Positions 8,277-17,293 of a DNA stretch of 64,000 nt are shown piece by piece. The stretch comes from a bacterium (lineage in GTDB: Bacteria; Auribacterota; Auribacteria; Auribacterales; Auribacteraceae). How positions within the stretch are numbered: position 1 is the first letter of the stretch; each line of letters begins with the position of its first letter. Position numbers and translations under genes: made by a program. The notes below the pieces were generated by a model. The model was not told the DNA's origin and did not search any database. It saw only the letters and a list, made by a program, of their open reading frames with translations. The stretch lies in contig JAHDNF010000004.1 in assembly GCA_018435605.1 (NCBI GenBank), positions 1-64,000 of the forward strand. The letters are read 5' to 3'.

Positions 8277-9671
8277 ATGATTTTAAATCAACCGGAAGAA
8301 ACTAACGATAATATATTGTCACTTCATTTCAGACGCCAGTTTCCTGATATGAACGAAGAAAAAAGGCAAGAATTTCACTTCAAAAAACTACTGTACAACG
8401 ATGTGACTAAGCTCCCCACCCTGCCTGTGATGTTCGATGTTATTCAGGAAATTCTCAACAAACAAGGACAAATGGGATTTCTATACATCAACATAGTGCA
8501 ATACAGCATGCTCGAACAGATGTACGGGTGGAGAAAGTTCGACTTTTTTATGAAAGAACTGGCGTCAACGCTGGTTGATATACGTAATAGACTCATGCGA
8601 GTACCGGATGCCGTATGCGAGGTGATGATTAAGGGAACTACCTTCATGCTACTGTTATCTCCACCGCGAACCAGACGTCTTATGATGCGCGACGACCTGT
8701 CTACTCTATGCGCACGGATAGGCAAGGAATTCAACAGCGAACTCAAAAAACGCCTGGGTTCAGATGTGTCTGACAAACTCGGCTGTTATTTCGGGTACTC
8801 CATACTCGAGGACGATCCAACCCAACGGCTGGAACGGCTTGTTTATACAGCAGTAGAAGACGCGCACCGCGCATCTGTCAATCTTAAAATCAAAGATGCA
8901 AAACGTAGGTCGTCAACACTGCACAGCATTGTAACTCACAAAAAGATATCGACTTTATATCAGCCGATTCTCGATTTGAAAAATAAACAGATCATCGGAT
9001 ATGAAGCGCTCAACCGAGGTCCAAAAGGCGAATTCGAAAACCCCGATTTTCTATTTCGACTCGCCTACGAAAACAATGCCGTCTGGGCGCTGGACAGGCT
9101 GTGCCGTATTCAGGCGTTCCGCGGAATCAAAAAACTTCGCGACTCCGAAAATATTTTTATCAACGTCGAACCCAGCACATTCGAAGACCCGCACTTTTTC
9201 ACGCGCGAAACATTGACCGAAATGAAAAACGCAGGCGTTACCCCTGAACAAGTAGTGCTGGAATTGACGGAAAGAAAGGCTATAGAAGATTTTGAAAGTT
9301 TCAAAACAATCCTCAAAACCTTCAAGGAATCAGGGTTTAAAGTAGCGATAGACGATATGGGCGCCGGTTATTCGGGGCTACAGATGCTTAGCGAACTGCT
9401 ACCTGATTACATAGATTTCATTAAGATAGATATGAGCTTGATACGCGATATAGACCAACACAACTACAAGCAACAGATAATATCATTTATGCTCAATCTT
9501 ACACAAAATATACCTACCAGTATCATTGTGGAAGGAATAGAAACCATAGACGAGCTAAAAACAGTTCATCAACTTGGTATTCAGTTTGCTCAGGGGTTTC
9601 TTCTGGCGTCTCCCAGCAAATCGTTCCCGACCATACCAAACTCGCTATATGACAATTTGTCTGGCAAATAA
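8277..9671 (+). CDS. Degenerate GGDEF plus EAL phosphodiesterase
   Basis: This is a predicted cytosolic cyclic di-GMP phosphodiesterase of 464 residues. The N-terminal half (about 40-205) has the GGDEF fold pattern, but EVMIKGTTFMLLL stands where the GGDEF loop should be, so it is probably regulatory and not a cyclase. The EAL domain (about 225-460) keeps the signature set: EAL at 243-245, INVEP, LELTER, AIDDMGAGYSG, FIKID, VEGIET and QGFLLASP, so hydrolase activity is plausible. AAAGGA at 8258-8262 fits an ATG at 8270, which opens only an 11-codon frame, better than the ATG at 8277 of the long frame; ATG 8350 is an alternative start. It stands alone behind a strong promoter. Confidence 0.88.
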   Translation: MILNQPEETNDNILSLHFRRQFPDMNEEKRQEFHFKKLLYNDVTKLPTLPVMFDVIQEILNKQGQMGFLYINIVQYSMLEQMYGWRKFDFFMKELASTLVDIRNRLMRVPDAVCEVMIKGTTFMLLLSPPRTRRLMMRDDLSTLCARIGKEFNSELKKRLGSDVSDKLGCYFGYSILEDDPTQRLERLVYTAVEDAHRASVNLKIKDAKRRSSTLHSIVTHKKISTLYQPILDLKNKQIIGYEALNRGPKGEFENPDFLFRLAYENNAVWALDRLCRIQAFRGIKKLRDSENIFINVEPSTFEDPHFFTRETLTEMKNAGVTPEQVVLELTERKAIEDFESFKTILKTFKESGFKVAIDDMGAGYSGLQMLSELLPDYIDFIKIDMSLIRDIDQHNYKQQIISFMLNLTQNIPTSIIVEGIETIDELKTVHQLGIQFAQGFLLASPSKSFPTIPNSLYDNLSGK

Positions 9672-9714
9672 AATTTTTCTACCGCGCTAAAAACTAATGT
9701 GAGTTAAGGTAAAT

Positions 9715-10533
9715 TCACTTAGCAGATCGTTTACCGAACAAAGGTTTGAAACACAGCCCCAACAGACACATCAATATGGCTGACGGTTCAGGCACAGGCG
9801 GAGGGTCGCTGTTGGAATAGATGGATTCGAGCATGGCGATATCCCATGTGCCCAGTTCGTGGTCTACCTGTCCTCTGCTGACGTACCCGCCCATAATAGA
9901 ATCCGCGCCGTATGGCGAATGATGCAGTCCAAGCGCGTGGCCTATTTCATGCATTGCTACGGTCTGGATATCGTAACGATCGGATTCGCCGTTGACGCCC
10001 CACAGGTAGGTGTCGTTGAAAAATATGACAACCTGCGCCAAATCCCAGTATCCGTTGCCGTCATAGTCTACGCGCTCGCCTGCGGAGCGGATAGTAACCG
10101 GCCAGGCCGCGGCTACATTGTTGGGGTTGCCCCCGATAGACGCCCATGTGGACGAATCCACAAATCCGCCGACAACTATATTGGCATAGTACACATCCCA
10201 TGTTACGGTATAAAAGGGATATCCGTCGCCGGAATCGACGAAATCGTATATTACCGGCTGTCCGTTGCCGTATGTTTGATAATACTGTTTGTATTGCAGG
10301 TCGCAATCGGGATTGAAATCCCAAGCTAAAAACGCCTGATTGAGCGCATAAAGCGTGTCGTCAATGCTGACATCGCCGGTCAAATCCGCTTCGTCGATAG
10401 TATAGGTTATCGGCCCGCCGTACGGGTAGTAGCTGAGGTTCCACGCATAATAATCGTTCCATTGACTGCTGGCATCGCACATACCGCATGTCGCAAACAG
10501 AATCAAGACAACGCTCGCGTATCGATAGATCAT
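9715..10533 (-). CDS. Matrixin-like zinc metalloprotease, PEP-CTERM
   Basis: This is a secreted zinc protease of the metzincin type. A signal peptide (MIYRYASVVLILFATCGMC) leads the 272-residue protein. The zinc motif HEIGHALGLHH spans 195-205 (HExxHxxGxxH), with a Met-turn SIMGG at about 212-216. The end is a PEP-CTERM signal: PVPEPSA, a hydrophobic helix, then basic FGKRSAK, so an exosortase should process it at the inner membrane. AAGGAG lies eight bases before the ATG. The last 57 codons are duplicated at 36549-36724. It converges with the EAL gene and is not obviously in an operon. Substrate unknown. Confidence 0.85.
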   Translation of the reverse strand: MIYRYASVVLILFATCGMCDASSQWNDYYAWNLSYYPYGGPITYTIDEADLTGDVSIDDTLYALNQAFLAWDFNPDCDLQYKQYYQTYGNGQPVIYDFVDSGDGYPFYTVTWDVYYANIVVGGFVDSSTWASIGGNPNNVAAAWPVTIRSAGERVDYDGNGYWDLAQVVIFFNDTYLWGVNGESDRYDIQTVAMHEIGHALGLHHSPYGADSIMGGYVSRGQVDHELGTWDIAMLESIYSNSDPPPVPEPSAILMCLLGLCFKPLFGKRSAK

Positions 10534-10699
10534 TAAAGCCGCTCCTTACCGTTTTTTGTCTTCATGATAATTATATACCATATATGTCGTGAAAACCCCA
10601 AATCGTAACAAAAAACAGCGGCTTAAAAATACCGGAGGGAATAAAAATTAGTTGCAAAAAATTTTGACGAGTAATCCTCCATTCAAGATTATTATTATT

Positions 10700-11899
10700 T
10701 TATTGTTCAAAAAGTTGAATGAGCTTTTTTGTTTCTATAACTAAATTGAAATCTTTTTCAATTTTTTGCCGTGCCAAGCGACCCAAACTAAATCGATCAT
10801 CAATAGACATATTATAAAATCTCTCTAATGCGCGAAAGACTTCGTGTTCATCATTCTGATGGATTAAAATTCCGACTTCGCTTACAAGTTCAGGAATACC
10901 TGCTAGATCGCTAGAAACAACAACCATTCCTTTCGCCATAGCTTCCATCAATGCAACCGGTATTCCTTCAGGTCGTCCAGTTTTATCTCGCACACAAGGT
11001 AAAATAAAAATATCACTATTATCTAATATTTCTATCACTTCATCATGCGTTTTTGCCCCTAATAAAAAAACATTATTTAAGTTTAATTTCTGTATAAGAT
11101 TACGGATAGCCTCTAACATCGGCCCATCACCAACGATATTACAAATAAATTTATTACCGTACTTTCTTTGAAACAAATGGCATCCTTTTATCAAATATAA
11201 AAAGCCTTTTGTTTCCACCAATCTCGCTACAGATACAATTCTAATTACTTCTCTTTCTTTGCAATCAATTTGATGAAAACAAGATAGATCTATACCACAC
11301 CTAACTACATTGATTTTATCTTTCTCTATATTAAATTTTTCAATCAAATATTTTTTATTGTAATTAGAGATTGTTATAGCGAATTTTGCATAGAAGTGTT
11401 TTTCATACAACATCTTGGGTTGTAGATAAATATCATATGAATGCGTTGTAAAGCTATAAGGTATCCCAGTGAATAAATAAATAATCATAGAAAGAAAAGA
11501 TGCATCACCAGCAAAATGAGAGTGCACATGCTCAATCTTATTTTCTTCAAATTGCTTGCTTAAAACAATAGAAAACCAAATTGTGTAACAATAAGAAATT
11601 AATCCGTGTTTTTTTAAAAATCTATGATAGTATTTGTATAAAAATACAATTATTTTAATAAATTGTAGAGTAAAAACTTTATTTTTAAGATAGAAGAATA
11701 CATTTTTTTTACTTTCTTCAATGTCACATAAATAATTTACAGTTAAGTTTTTAGCAGTTTTATGAATGATCTTATTATTTGGATTATACCGGGCATATAT
11801 AAAAATTTCTTGATTCATTTTTTTTAACATCAAAATTTCATTTAAAACAAATGTTTCAGACAATGCAGGAAATGCATCTAACAGATAAGCAATTTTCAT
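10700..11899 (-). CDS. Glycosyltransferase family 4
   Basis: This predicted GT-B retaining glycosyltransferase, 399 residues, resembles the WcaL/AmsK-type enzymes of exopolysaccharide pathways. It starts MKIAYLLDAFPALSETF, typical of that group. The donor-binding half includes RIVSVARLVETKGF, VGDGPML and the E-x7-E region GRPEGIPVALMEAM. Coding sequence is distinctly AT-rich compared with the flanking genes, suggesting acquisition by transfer. It follows the GT2 gene by 35 bases and is the last gene of the leftward polysaccharide locus. Donor and acceptor sugars cannot be told from sequence. Confidence 0.88.
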   Translation of the reverse strand: MKIAYLLDAFPALSETFVLNEILMLKKMNQEIFIYARYNPNNKIIHKTAKNLTVNYLCDIEESKKNVFFYLKNKVFTLQFIKIIVFLYKYYHRFLKKHGLISYCYTIWFSIVLSKQFEENKIEHVHSHFAGDASFLSMIIYLFTGIPYSFTTHSYDIYLQPKMLYEKHFYAKFAITISNYNKKYLIEKFNIEKDKINVVRCGIDLSCFHQIDCKEREVIRIVSVARLVETKGFLYLIKGCHLFQRKYGNKFICNIVGDGPMLEAIRNLIQKLNLNNVFLLGAKTHDEVIEILDNSDIFILPCVRDKTGRPEGIPVALMEAMAKGMVVVSSDLAGIPELVSEVGILIHQNDEHEVFRALERFYNMSIDDRFSLGRLARQKIEKDFNLVIETKKLIQLFEQ

Positions 11900-11934
11900 G
11901 AGTTTTTTTCTTCCTGTAGAGATAAGCCTAAATT

Positions 11935-12900
11935 TCAGTCCTGTCCATAATCAGATCTATTATATGCGAGGTTATTATTCCATACCAATTTTTCAATTGG
12001 ATTATATTTTGGTAGCTGACGGATTCTGTGCATACAATCTGTCTGGTGATCTTTTCTTTTTATGCCCTCAGATTTATCGCTTCGATTATAGACATACATT
12101 GTGCGTTCAATATGGATATTGTGTGTGCCTGCCATTTCAAACATTGGTAGATAATGCGACTGGTCCCATGCGCTATCCCAATATTTCCCTGTTTTTGGAT
12201 CTACAAGAGAGTTATCATTGACATGCGTAAACAATTCCGAACGAAACGAATGTAACGCCGAAAAATTCCATGTATGTTCCCTTAGTTTATTATTTTCAAT
12301 AATTCTTCTTGGAACCGGTTTAGACCAATCGACACGTTTTCCTGTACTAAAAAATACAGTATTATTAGTCATCCATATATTATTATTACAATAAATCATG
12401 TTAAGAAATTTCAATACATTGGAATCAGGTAACCAGTCGTCACCATTAAGTTCAATGACGATTGAAAACGGTTTTGCCATACGAAAACCGCGTATATTAT
12501 TTGCGCTACCTCCGATATTATTGTTGTTTTTATAATATTCCACACTATGTCCATGATGATTAGCCATCCATTGCTGAATTATCTGATGTGTGTTGTCAGT
12601 GGAAGCATCATTTATAACTATGTGGTGAATAAGTTCTCTATTGTAATTTTGATTATATACCGAGTTAAGAGATTGAATAACATCTTCGCCAACGTTATAC
12701 AGCGACGTAATAATATAAAAAATATTTTTAGATGGATTCGTAATATAATAGTAATACGCTTTGATCCACTCGCCAAACACTATAGCTGGACGAAAAAAGT
12801 ATGAAAAAACAGATTCTTTAAATACTTTGCAAAGTTTGATACATCGAGTACGAATCATAGTCTTTTCTTTTATTTTTTTTAAAAGTTTTTTCAGGGGCAT
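11935..12900 (-). CDS. Glycosyltransferase family 2
   Basis: This is a GT-A inverting glycosyltransferase of 321 residues. The core starts at about residue 58 (FYIITSLYNVGEDVIQSLNS), with HIVINDASTDNTHQII as the nucleotide-binding region and ELNGDDWL as the likely metal-binding acidic motif. The first 55 residues are basic and aromatic and may attach to the membrane. GGAG lies eight bases before the ATG at 12900; an internal ATG at 12858 is less likely. It is AT-rich and belongs to the leftward glycan operon. It is related in fold to the N-terminal half of the next gene upstream. Confidence 0.87.
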   Translation of the reverse strand: MPLKKLLKKIKEKTMIRTRCIKLCKVFKESVFSYFFRPAIVFGEWIKAYYYYITNPSKNIFYIITSLYNVGEDVIQSLNSVYNQNYNRELIHHIVINDASTDNTHQIIQQWMANHHGHSVEYYKNNNNIGGSANNIRGFRMAKPFSIVIELNGDDWLPDSNVLKFLNMIYCNNNIWMTNNTVFFSTGKRVDWSKPVPRRIIENNKLREHTWNFSALHSFRSELFTHVNDNSLVDPKTGKYWDSAWDQSHYLPMFEMAGTHNIHIERTMYVYNRSDKSEGIKRKDHQTDCMHRIRQLPKYNPIEKLVWNNNLAYNRSDYGQD

Positions 12901-13085
12901 TCTTGGGACTCCAGCCTAATAATAACAAGGTCTATCCTAAAACTTCTATCTAATACAACAAAAATTTCTACGTTCAGATATTTTTAGAATTTTAGTGATG
13001 ATAAATTCTAAATATTCTATATATGTAGATAGTCTTACATGGTTTCTACAAATTATCGTCGTTAATTCTTGATAGCCAATGAGTT

Positions 13086-14825
13086 TTAAATTAAACCTAT
13101 GTCTTTAAGATGGTGCTCTAGTTTCTTAATCTCGCTATCACTTTTCCAGAAATCAATTCTTATTTGTTTTTGTAATAGATAATATAAAAAACGATCTACT
13201 TTATTCCAGTCAGGTGACCATCCAATAAGTTTTTTCAATCTTGATCTATCTTTATGACATTCCAGACAAACATTATGATTGGTAGAAAATCCTTCTCCTA
13301 AGGATGCGCAAATTTTTTTGTGCATTAATGCTTCAAGTAAAACCGTTGAATTTATGCTCACAACGTATTTCGCTTTTATCATCAAAATACGCAAGTCACG
13401 ATTATCTACCGGTAAGAGAATATTCCCTTGGCGAATATTATACTCTGAAGGCCAGTTAGGATGATTTTTGAATATTATGACCCAATCAGGAAAACATTCC
13501 TCAATGAAACTAACAATCTCTTGATTATTTTCAAACGGACAAAGATCATATGCTGTATCATTCTCCATCTGTAATGGAACAAAAATAAATGGAAAATCAT
13601 ATTTTTTTTCCCCTTCGTCAGGAGAATACTCCCTGAACGATTCACCTATTTTAGTAAAGTTGCGACCTGTATAAAACTGTCTAAAATCTTCAAGCTCTTT
13701 TACTTGTTCAACAGTAAGTTCTGGTAATTTCGCATTGCGTATCGACGAATAGCCGTGTATTCCCTTTAAATCAAAATAAACATTTTTTAACTGAGGAAAA
13801 AATGCAACTTCAATATAAATACGTTTATGAGGAGGTATCCGAGCAATTGTCGTCTGGTATTTGGGGTGAAAACCGTTTGGTATTATAACCTTACGATATT
13901 GGTGATAATAATAATTCAGCGGAACCATCGTTATGTTAATATTTACATACTGCATAATCTGTTTCACAAATTTTGTTAACAAAGGGTGCTGATTAATATA
14001 GGCTATATCTCCTTGTAAAGACTTTAAAGGCATACAAGAATTTCTAAGATAAATAGCTTCATAATTTTTTAAAATTGTTTTTTTAGATACATTTGTGCAT
14101 TTAACAGAAGCGTTAGTCAAACGCTGAGTATGGGTACCAGCTAACTCAAATAGTGGAATAATATATGCCTCTTGGCAATCATGTTCCCATAAAATTTCTT
14201 CCTGAGGATCAATGTAAAACATTTCTTCTTTAAGGTAATACATAAGTTCTGCACGATATGTTATAAAAAGATCATGAACATTAATCTGATTTTTTAAAAT
14301 ATTTCTTAAAAGTTCCAAATTTGATGGAATTACTTCGTTGTTTAGATTACTATATACTAACCACTTTTCTATATCAAGATACTGTTGATTAAGTTGATAA
14401 AGCACTTTAGGATGAGAAAGTTTTCTATCCCCATCAAGTTCTACAACAATTATACATGGATGAATATCTTGAATGTATTGTTTCAAACTTTTTAGTCGGC
14501 CGGTATGTGTCTCATTGCGTTTGTAAAGAAATGTCTGATCTTGGTGAAGATAAATCCATTTTTGAACAAGTTGACTGGTGGCATCAGTTGATGCATCGTC
14601 AATAATAAGCTGTTTAAAAAAAAGTCTATCATACTTCTGTTCGTAAATAGATTTTAGGCATTCTTCAATAGTGTCTTGACAGTTATATGCATAGGTTATT
14701 ATTATAAAATACCTTTTTTTGTGTAAAAGATAAGATAGTATGCTGTATAATAAATGATGCTTTTTTACGAATTGTTTTATACATATAACCAGTTTTGATA
14801 AAATATCCTTCATCAATTGTATCAT
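13086..14825 (-). CDS. GT2 domain fused to capsule-synthesis-like domain
   Basis: The 579-residue protein combines two enzymes. Residues about 35-240 are a family 2 glycosyltransferase (FIIITYAYNCQDTIEECLKS, LIIDDASTDATSQL, VELDGDRKL). Residues about 330-560 resemble the Capsule_synth domain of KpsC/KpsS-type Kdo transferases, with IFVPLQMENDTAYDLCPF, IIFKNHPNWPSEYN and VVSINSTVLLEALMHKK. Known Kps proteins add beta-Kdo linkers to the lipid end of group 2 capsules, so a glycan-initiation or capping role is possible. The sequence is strongly AT-rich. It lies 54 bases after the isomerase gene. The domain split is clear; the Kdo assignment is inference. Confidence 0.75.
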   Translation of the reverse strand: MIQLMKDILSKLVICIKQFVKKHHLLYSILSYLLHKKRYFIIITYAYNCQDTIEECLKSIYEQKYDRLFFKQLIIDDASTDATSQLVQKWIYLHQDQTFLYKRNETHTGRLKSLKQYIQDIHPCIIVVELDGDRKLSHPKVLYQLNQQYLDIEKWLVYSNLNNEVIPSNLELLRNILKNQINVHDLFITYRAELMYYLKEEMFYIDPQEEILWEHDCQEAYIIPLFELAGTHTQRLTNASVKCTNVSKKTILKNYEAIYLRNSCMPLKSLQGDIAYINQHPLLTKFVKQIMQYVNINITMVPLNYYYHQYRKVIIPNGFHPKYQTTIARIPPHKRIYIEVAFFPQLKNVYFDLKGIHGYSSIRNAKLPELTVEQVKELEDFRQFYTGRNFTKIGESFREYSPDEGEKKYDFPFIFVPLQMENDTAYDLCPFENNQEIVSFIEECFPDWVIIFKNHPNWPSEYNIRQGNILLPVDNRDLRILMIKAKYVVSINSTVLLEALMHKKICASLGEGFSTNHNVCLECHKDRSRLKKLIGWSPDWNKVDRFLYYLLQKQIRIDFWKSDSEIKKLEHHLKDIGLI

Positions 14826-14879
14826 AGATTACCTTTTTCATGAGTAACTATCTTCTAAGAAACTCTTTGTCAGAGATAA

Positions 14880-15860
14880 TTATAAACCGAGCAGGTCGCC
14901 TTCGTCTATCATACCGAGAGGCCTGCCGTCCGAGCCGACGACCGGAAGTTCGTCTATCTTCTTGTCTTTAATTAGCTTCAACGCTTCAGCCGCAAGACAT
15001 TCCGGCTTGATAGACAGCGGGTTTTTAGTCATAAAAAGATGCACCGGTTGCTTAAGCACATCGTCGTAAAGCTCCACAGCACGACGAAAATCTCCATCCG
15101 TGAAGAACCCAGCCAAACATCCTTCGCCATCAACTACCGATGCGGCTCCGGCATGTGCTCTAGTTATTGTGACAAGCGTATCTTTGACGGTTGTGTCCTT
15201 GTTGACTATGGGGTTATGCTGTCCTGTGCGCATAATGTCTTCAACTTTAAGTAATTGCCTGCCTAGAGAACCCGCCGGATGAAAAAGGGCAAAATCCTCG
15301 ACCTTGAACCCTTTTTTCTTATAGACACAAATTGTCAGCGCGTCGCCCAATACAAGCGTTACAGTCGTGCTTGATGTGGGAGCCAATCCGAGCAGGCAAG
15401 CCTCCTTTGTAATGCTGGCATCAAGCACAACGTCACTGTAATGAGCTAGGGTGGATTCGAGTCGCCCTACAATGGATATCAGTTTAACCCCGATTTTTTT
15501 GATCGTAGGTAACAGACGAGTGATCTCATCGGTTTCGCCACTGTTTGATAATGCCAAAACAAGATCGTCCGGCTGTACCATGCCAAGATCACCGTGTAGG
15601 GCTTCTGCCGGATGTAGTGACAGCGACGGAGTTCCCGTACTAGCCAGCGATGCCGATATTTTTCTTCCAACTATACCTGACTTACCCATTCCTGTCACAA
15701 TAATCCTACCTCTACAGGTACTCATCATATCTACAGCCTGTACAAACTTGTCACCTAGCCGATCGCACAACGCCAATACCTCATCAGCTTCAGCTCGAAT
15801 AGTATTCTTAGCGATGTCAAGTATTTGCTTTGCAGTTAACTGCCTGTTTTCTTCTTGCAT
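14880..15860 (-). CDS. kdsD: Arabinose-5-phosphate isomerase, copy 1
   Basis: The enzyme converts ribulose 5-phosphate to arabinose 5-phosphate, the precursor of Kdo. The 326-residue protein has an N-terminal SIS sugar-isomerase domain (VTGMGKSGIVGRKISASLAS, then SGETDEITRLLP) and two C-terminal CBS domains (DIMRTG..., LFMTKNP...DELPVV), the standard KdsD/KpsF/GutQ layout. It is a near twin of the gene at 18270-19250: by eye about 95% identical after residue 54, but clearly different before it. Such paralogues in capsule loci are called kpsF. The ATG at 15860 follows AAGGA. The 243 bases upstream (15861-16103) show nothing recognisable. Confidence 0.93.
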   Translation of the reverse strand: MQEENRQLTAKQILDIAKNTIRAEADEVLALCDRLGDKFVQAVDMMSTCRGRIIVTGMGKSGIVGRKISASLASTGTPSLSLHPAEALHGDLGMVQPDDLVLALSNSGETDEITRLLPTIKKIGVKLISIVGRLESTLAHYSDVVLDASITKEACLLGLAPTSSTTVTLVLGDALTICVYKKKGFKVEDFALFHPAGSLGRQLLKVEDIMRTGQHNPIVNKDTTVKDTLVTITRAHAGAASVVDGEGCLAGFFTDGDFRRAVELYDDVLKQPVHLFMTKNPLSIKPECLAAEALKLIKDKKIDELPVVGSDGRPLGMIDEGDLLGL

Positions 15861-16103
15861 ATATCAATCCTTATTTTAAAACTTAAATTACGATATTCTG
15901 AATTCAACGATTTTCTAGTATTCAAATACTTTTGAATCAAATAGAGACAAAACCTTATGTGAAACCATAGTTTCTTTTGTGTACATAAATTCAAAAAACG
16001 ACTATTAGTTCCACTCCTATGGCGATAATTCTTAATCTAGATAATCTTTCTTAACTTCGCAAAATTTGATTTCTAAATAATCAGCAACTCCGCAATTATC
16101 ATA

Positions 16104-17291
16104 CTATTTATTTTGCCACTTACCCTGTAATTGGAATGGAGCACTTCCGACAAAATAATCAGAAGTAACCTTTATTGTTTTTACAGAGTGATGCCATGCC
16201 AAATGTTTTCTTTTTGTATTATCATAAATAACTATTGATAAATAATATTTTCCAGGATTTAACAATAAGTTGGGGATAGTAATAATCATGTTATGTGATT
16301 TAAAATTATTTAAGAGAACAATCTTATTATACTGCGAACAACATTGTGCAACAAGTTGTAAATCTTGACTTAATAAATCAAGTGAAATAATAAATTCAGA
16401 GTATCTTGTATTTACAGATACATTGAATTCAACATGCAAATCTTGTCCATACTCGATTTCTAAACATTCGTCGGGCTTACCATTTAATTTTAGTGAGGTA
16501 ATTTCAGCATTTTCTCCATGAATAACAGATGTTTCTTCTGGGAATAACGATCTATATTGGTCTAAACCGCCTCCTGTATTACCATCATATATTACTGAGC
16601 CATGATCCATCACAATTACTCTATCACATATTCTGGCAATTTGTGGCATGCTATGAGATACAAAGATGACAGCGGCATTATGGCTTATTTCAGATACATA
16701 ATCATAACATTTAGCTCTAAAACCAACATCACCTACTGCAAGTACTTCGTCTATCAAAAGAACGTCTGGATTAATTTGCGCCGCGATGGCAAACCCCAGC
16801 CGTACATACATCCCGCTCGAATAATGTTTAACCGGCATGTCGATGAATTCTTCAAGCCCCGCAAAATCTATGATCGAATCGAGTTTGCTGTCGATTTCTT
16901 TTTTCCTCAGTCCGAGAATAGCACCATTGATATAAATATTTTCACGGCCGGTCAACATCGGATTGAAGCCCGCTCCAACCTCGATAAGCGCTCCTACCCT
17001 GCCGTGCATCTCAATACACCCTTTGTCAGGCATGTAAATACCGTTTAACATTTTGAGCATGGTCGATTTGCCCGCGCCGTTGGCGCCAATCAATCCGACA
17101 ACCTCGCCTTTTTTTACCTCAAAACTGACGTCGTTAACCGCAAGGAATTCCCCTTTGCGAAGTTGATCGGTTCGCAGATGCACCCCGAAAAAACTCGCCG
17201 CGATATCCATTGCGCCGTACATCATTACGTATCTCATCCGTGTAGCGAACTTTTTGGATACGTTTTCCACTCTAATAGCTATATCGGACAT
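16104..17291 (-). CDS. wzt: Polysaccharide ABC exporter ATPase (Wzt-like)
   Basis: This is the ATPase of a Wzm/Wzt-type exporter that moves lipid-linked glycan across the inner membrane. Taking the ATG at 17291, two bases after the permease stop, gives 395 residues; a longer in-frame start lies inside the permease gene and is unlikely. The ATPase domain has Walker A GANGAGKST, signature YSSGMYVRLGF and Walker B VLLIDEVLAVGD. Residues about 260-395 form a C-terminal extension like the Wzt glycan-binding beta-sandwich. Base composition drops from about 47% to about 33% G+C near 16780, around Walker B, so the gene looks mosaic: a conserved head joined to an acquired tail. Confidence 0.92.
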   Translation of the reverse strand: MSDIAIRVENVSKKFATRMRYVMMYGAMDIAASFFGVHLRTDQLRKGEFLAVNDVSFEVKKGEVVGLIGANGAGKSTMLKMLNGIYMPDKGCIEMHGRVGALIEVGAGFNPMLTGRENIYINGAILGLRKKEIDSKLDSIIDFAGLEEFIDMPVKHYSSGMYVRLGFAIAAQINPDVLLIDEVLAVGDVGFRAKCYDYVSEISHNAAVIFVSHSMPQIARICDRVIVMDHGSVIYDGNTGGGLDQYRSLFPEETSVIHGENAEITSLKLNGKPDECLEIEYGQDLHVEFNVSVNTRYSEFIISLDLLSQDLQLVAQCCSQYNKIVLLNNFKSHNMIITIPNLLLNPGKYYLSIVIYDNTKRKHLAWHHSVKTIKVTSDYFVGSAPFQLQGKWQNK

Positions 17292-17293
17292 AA

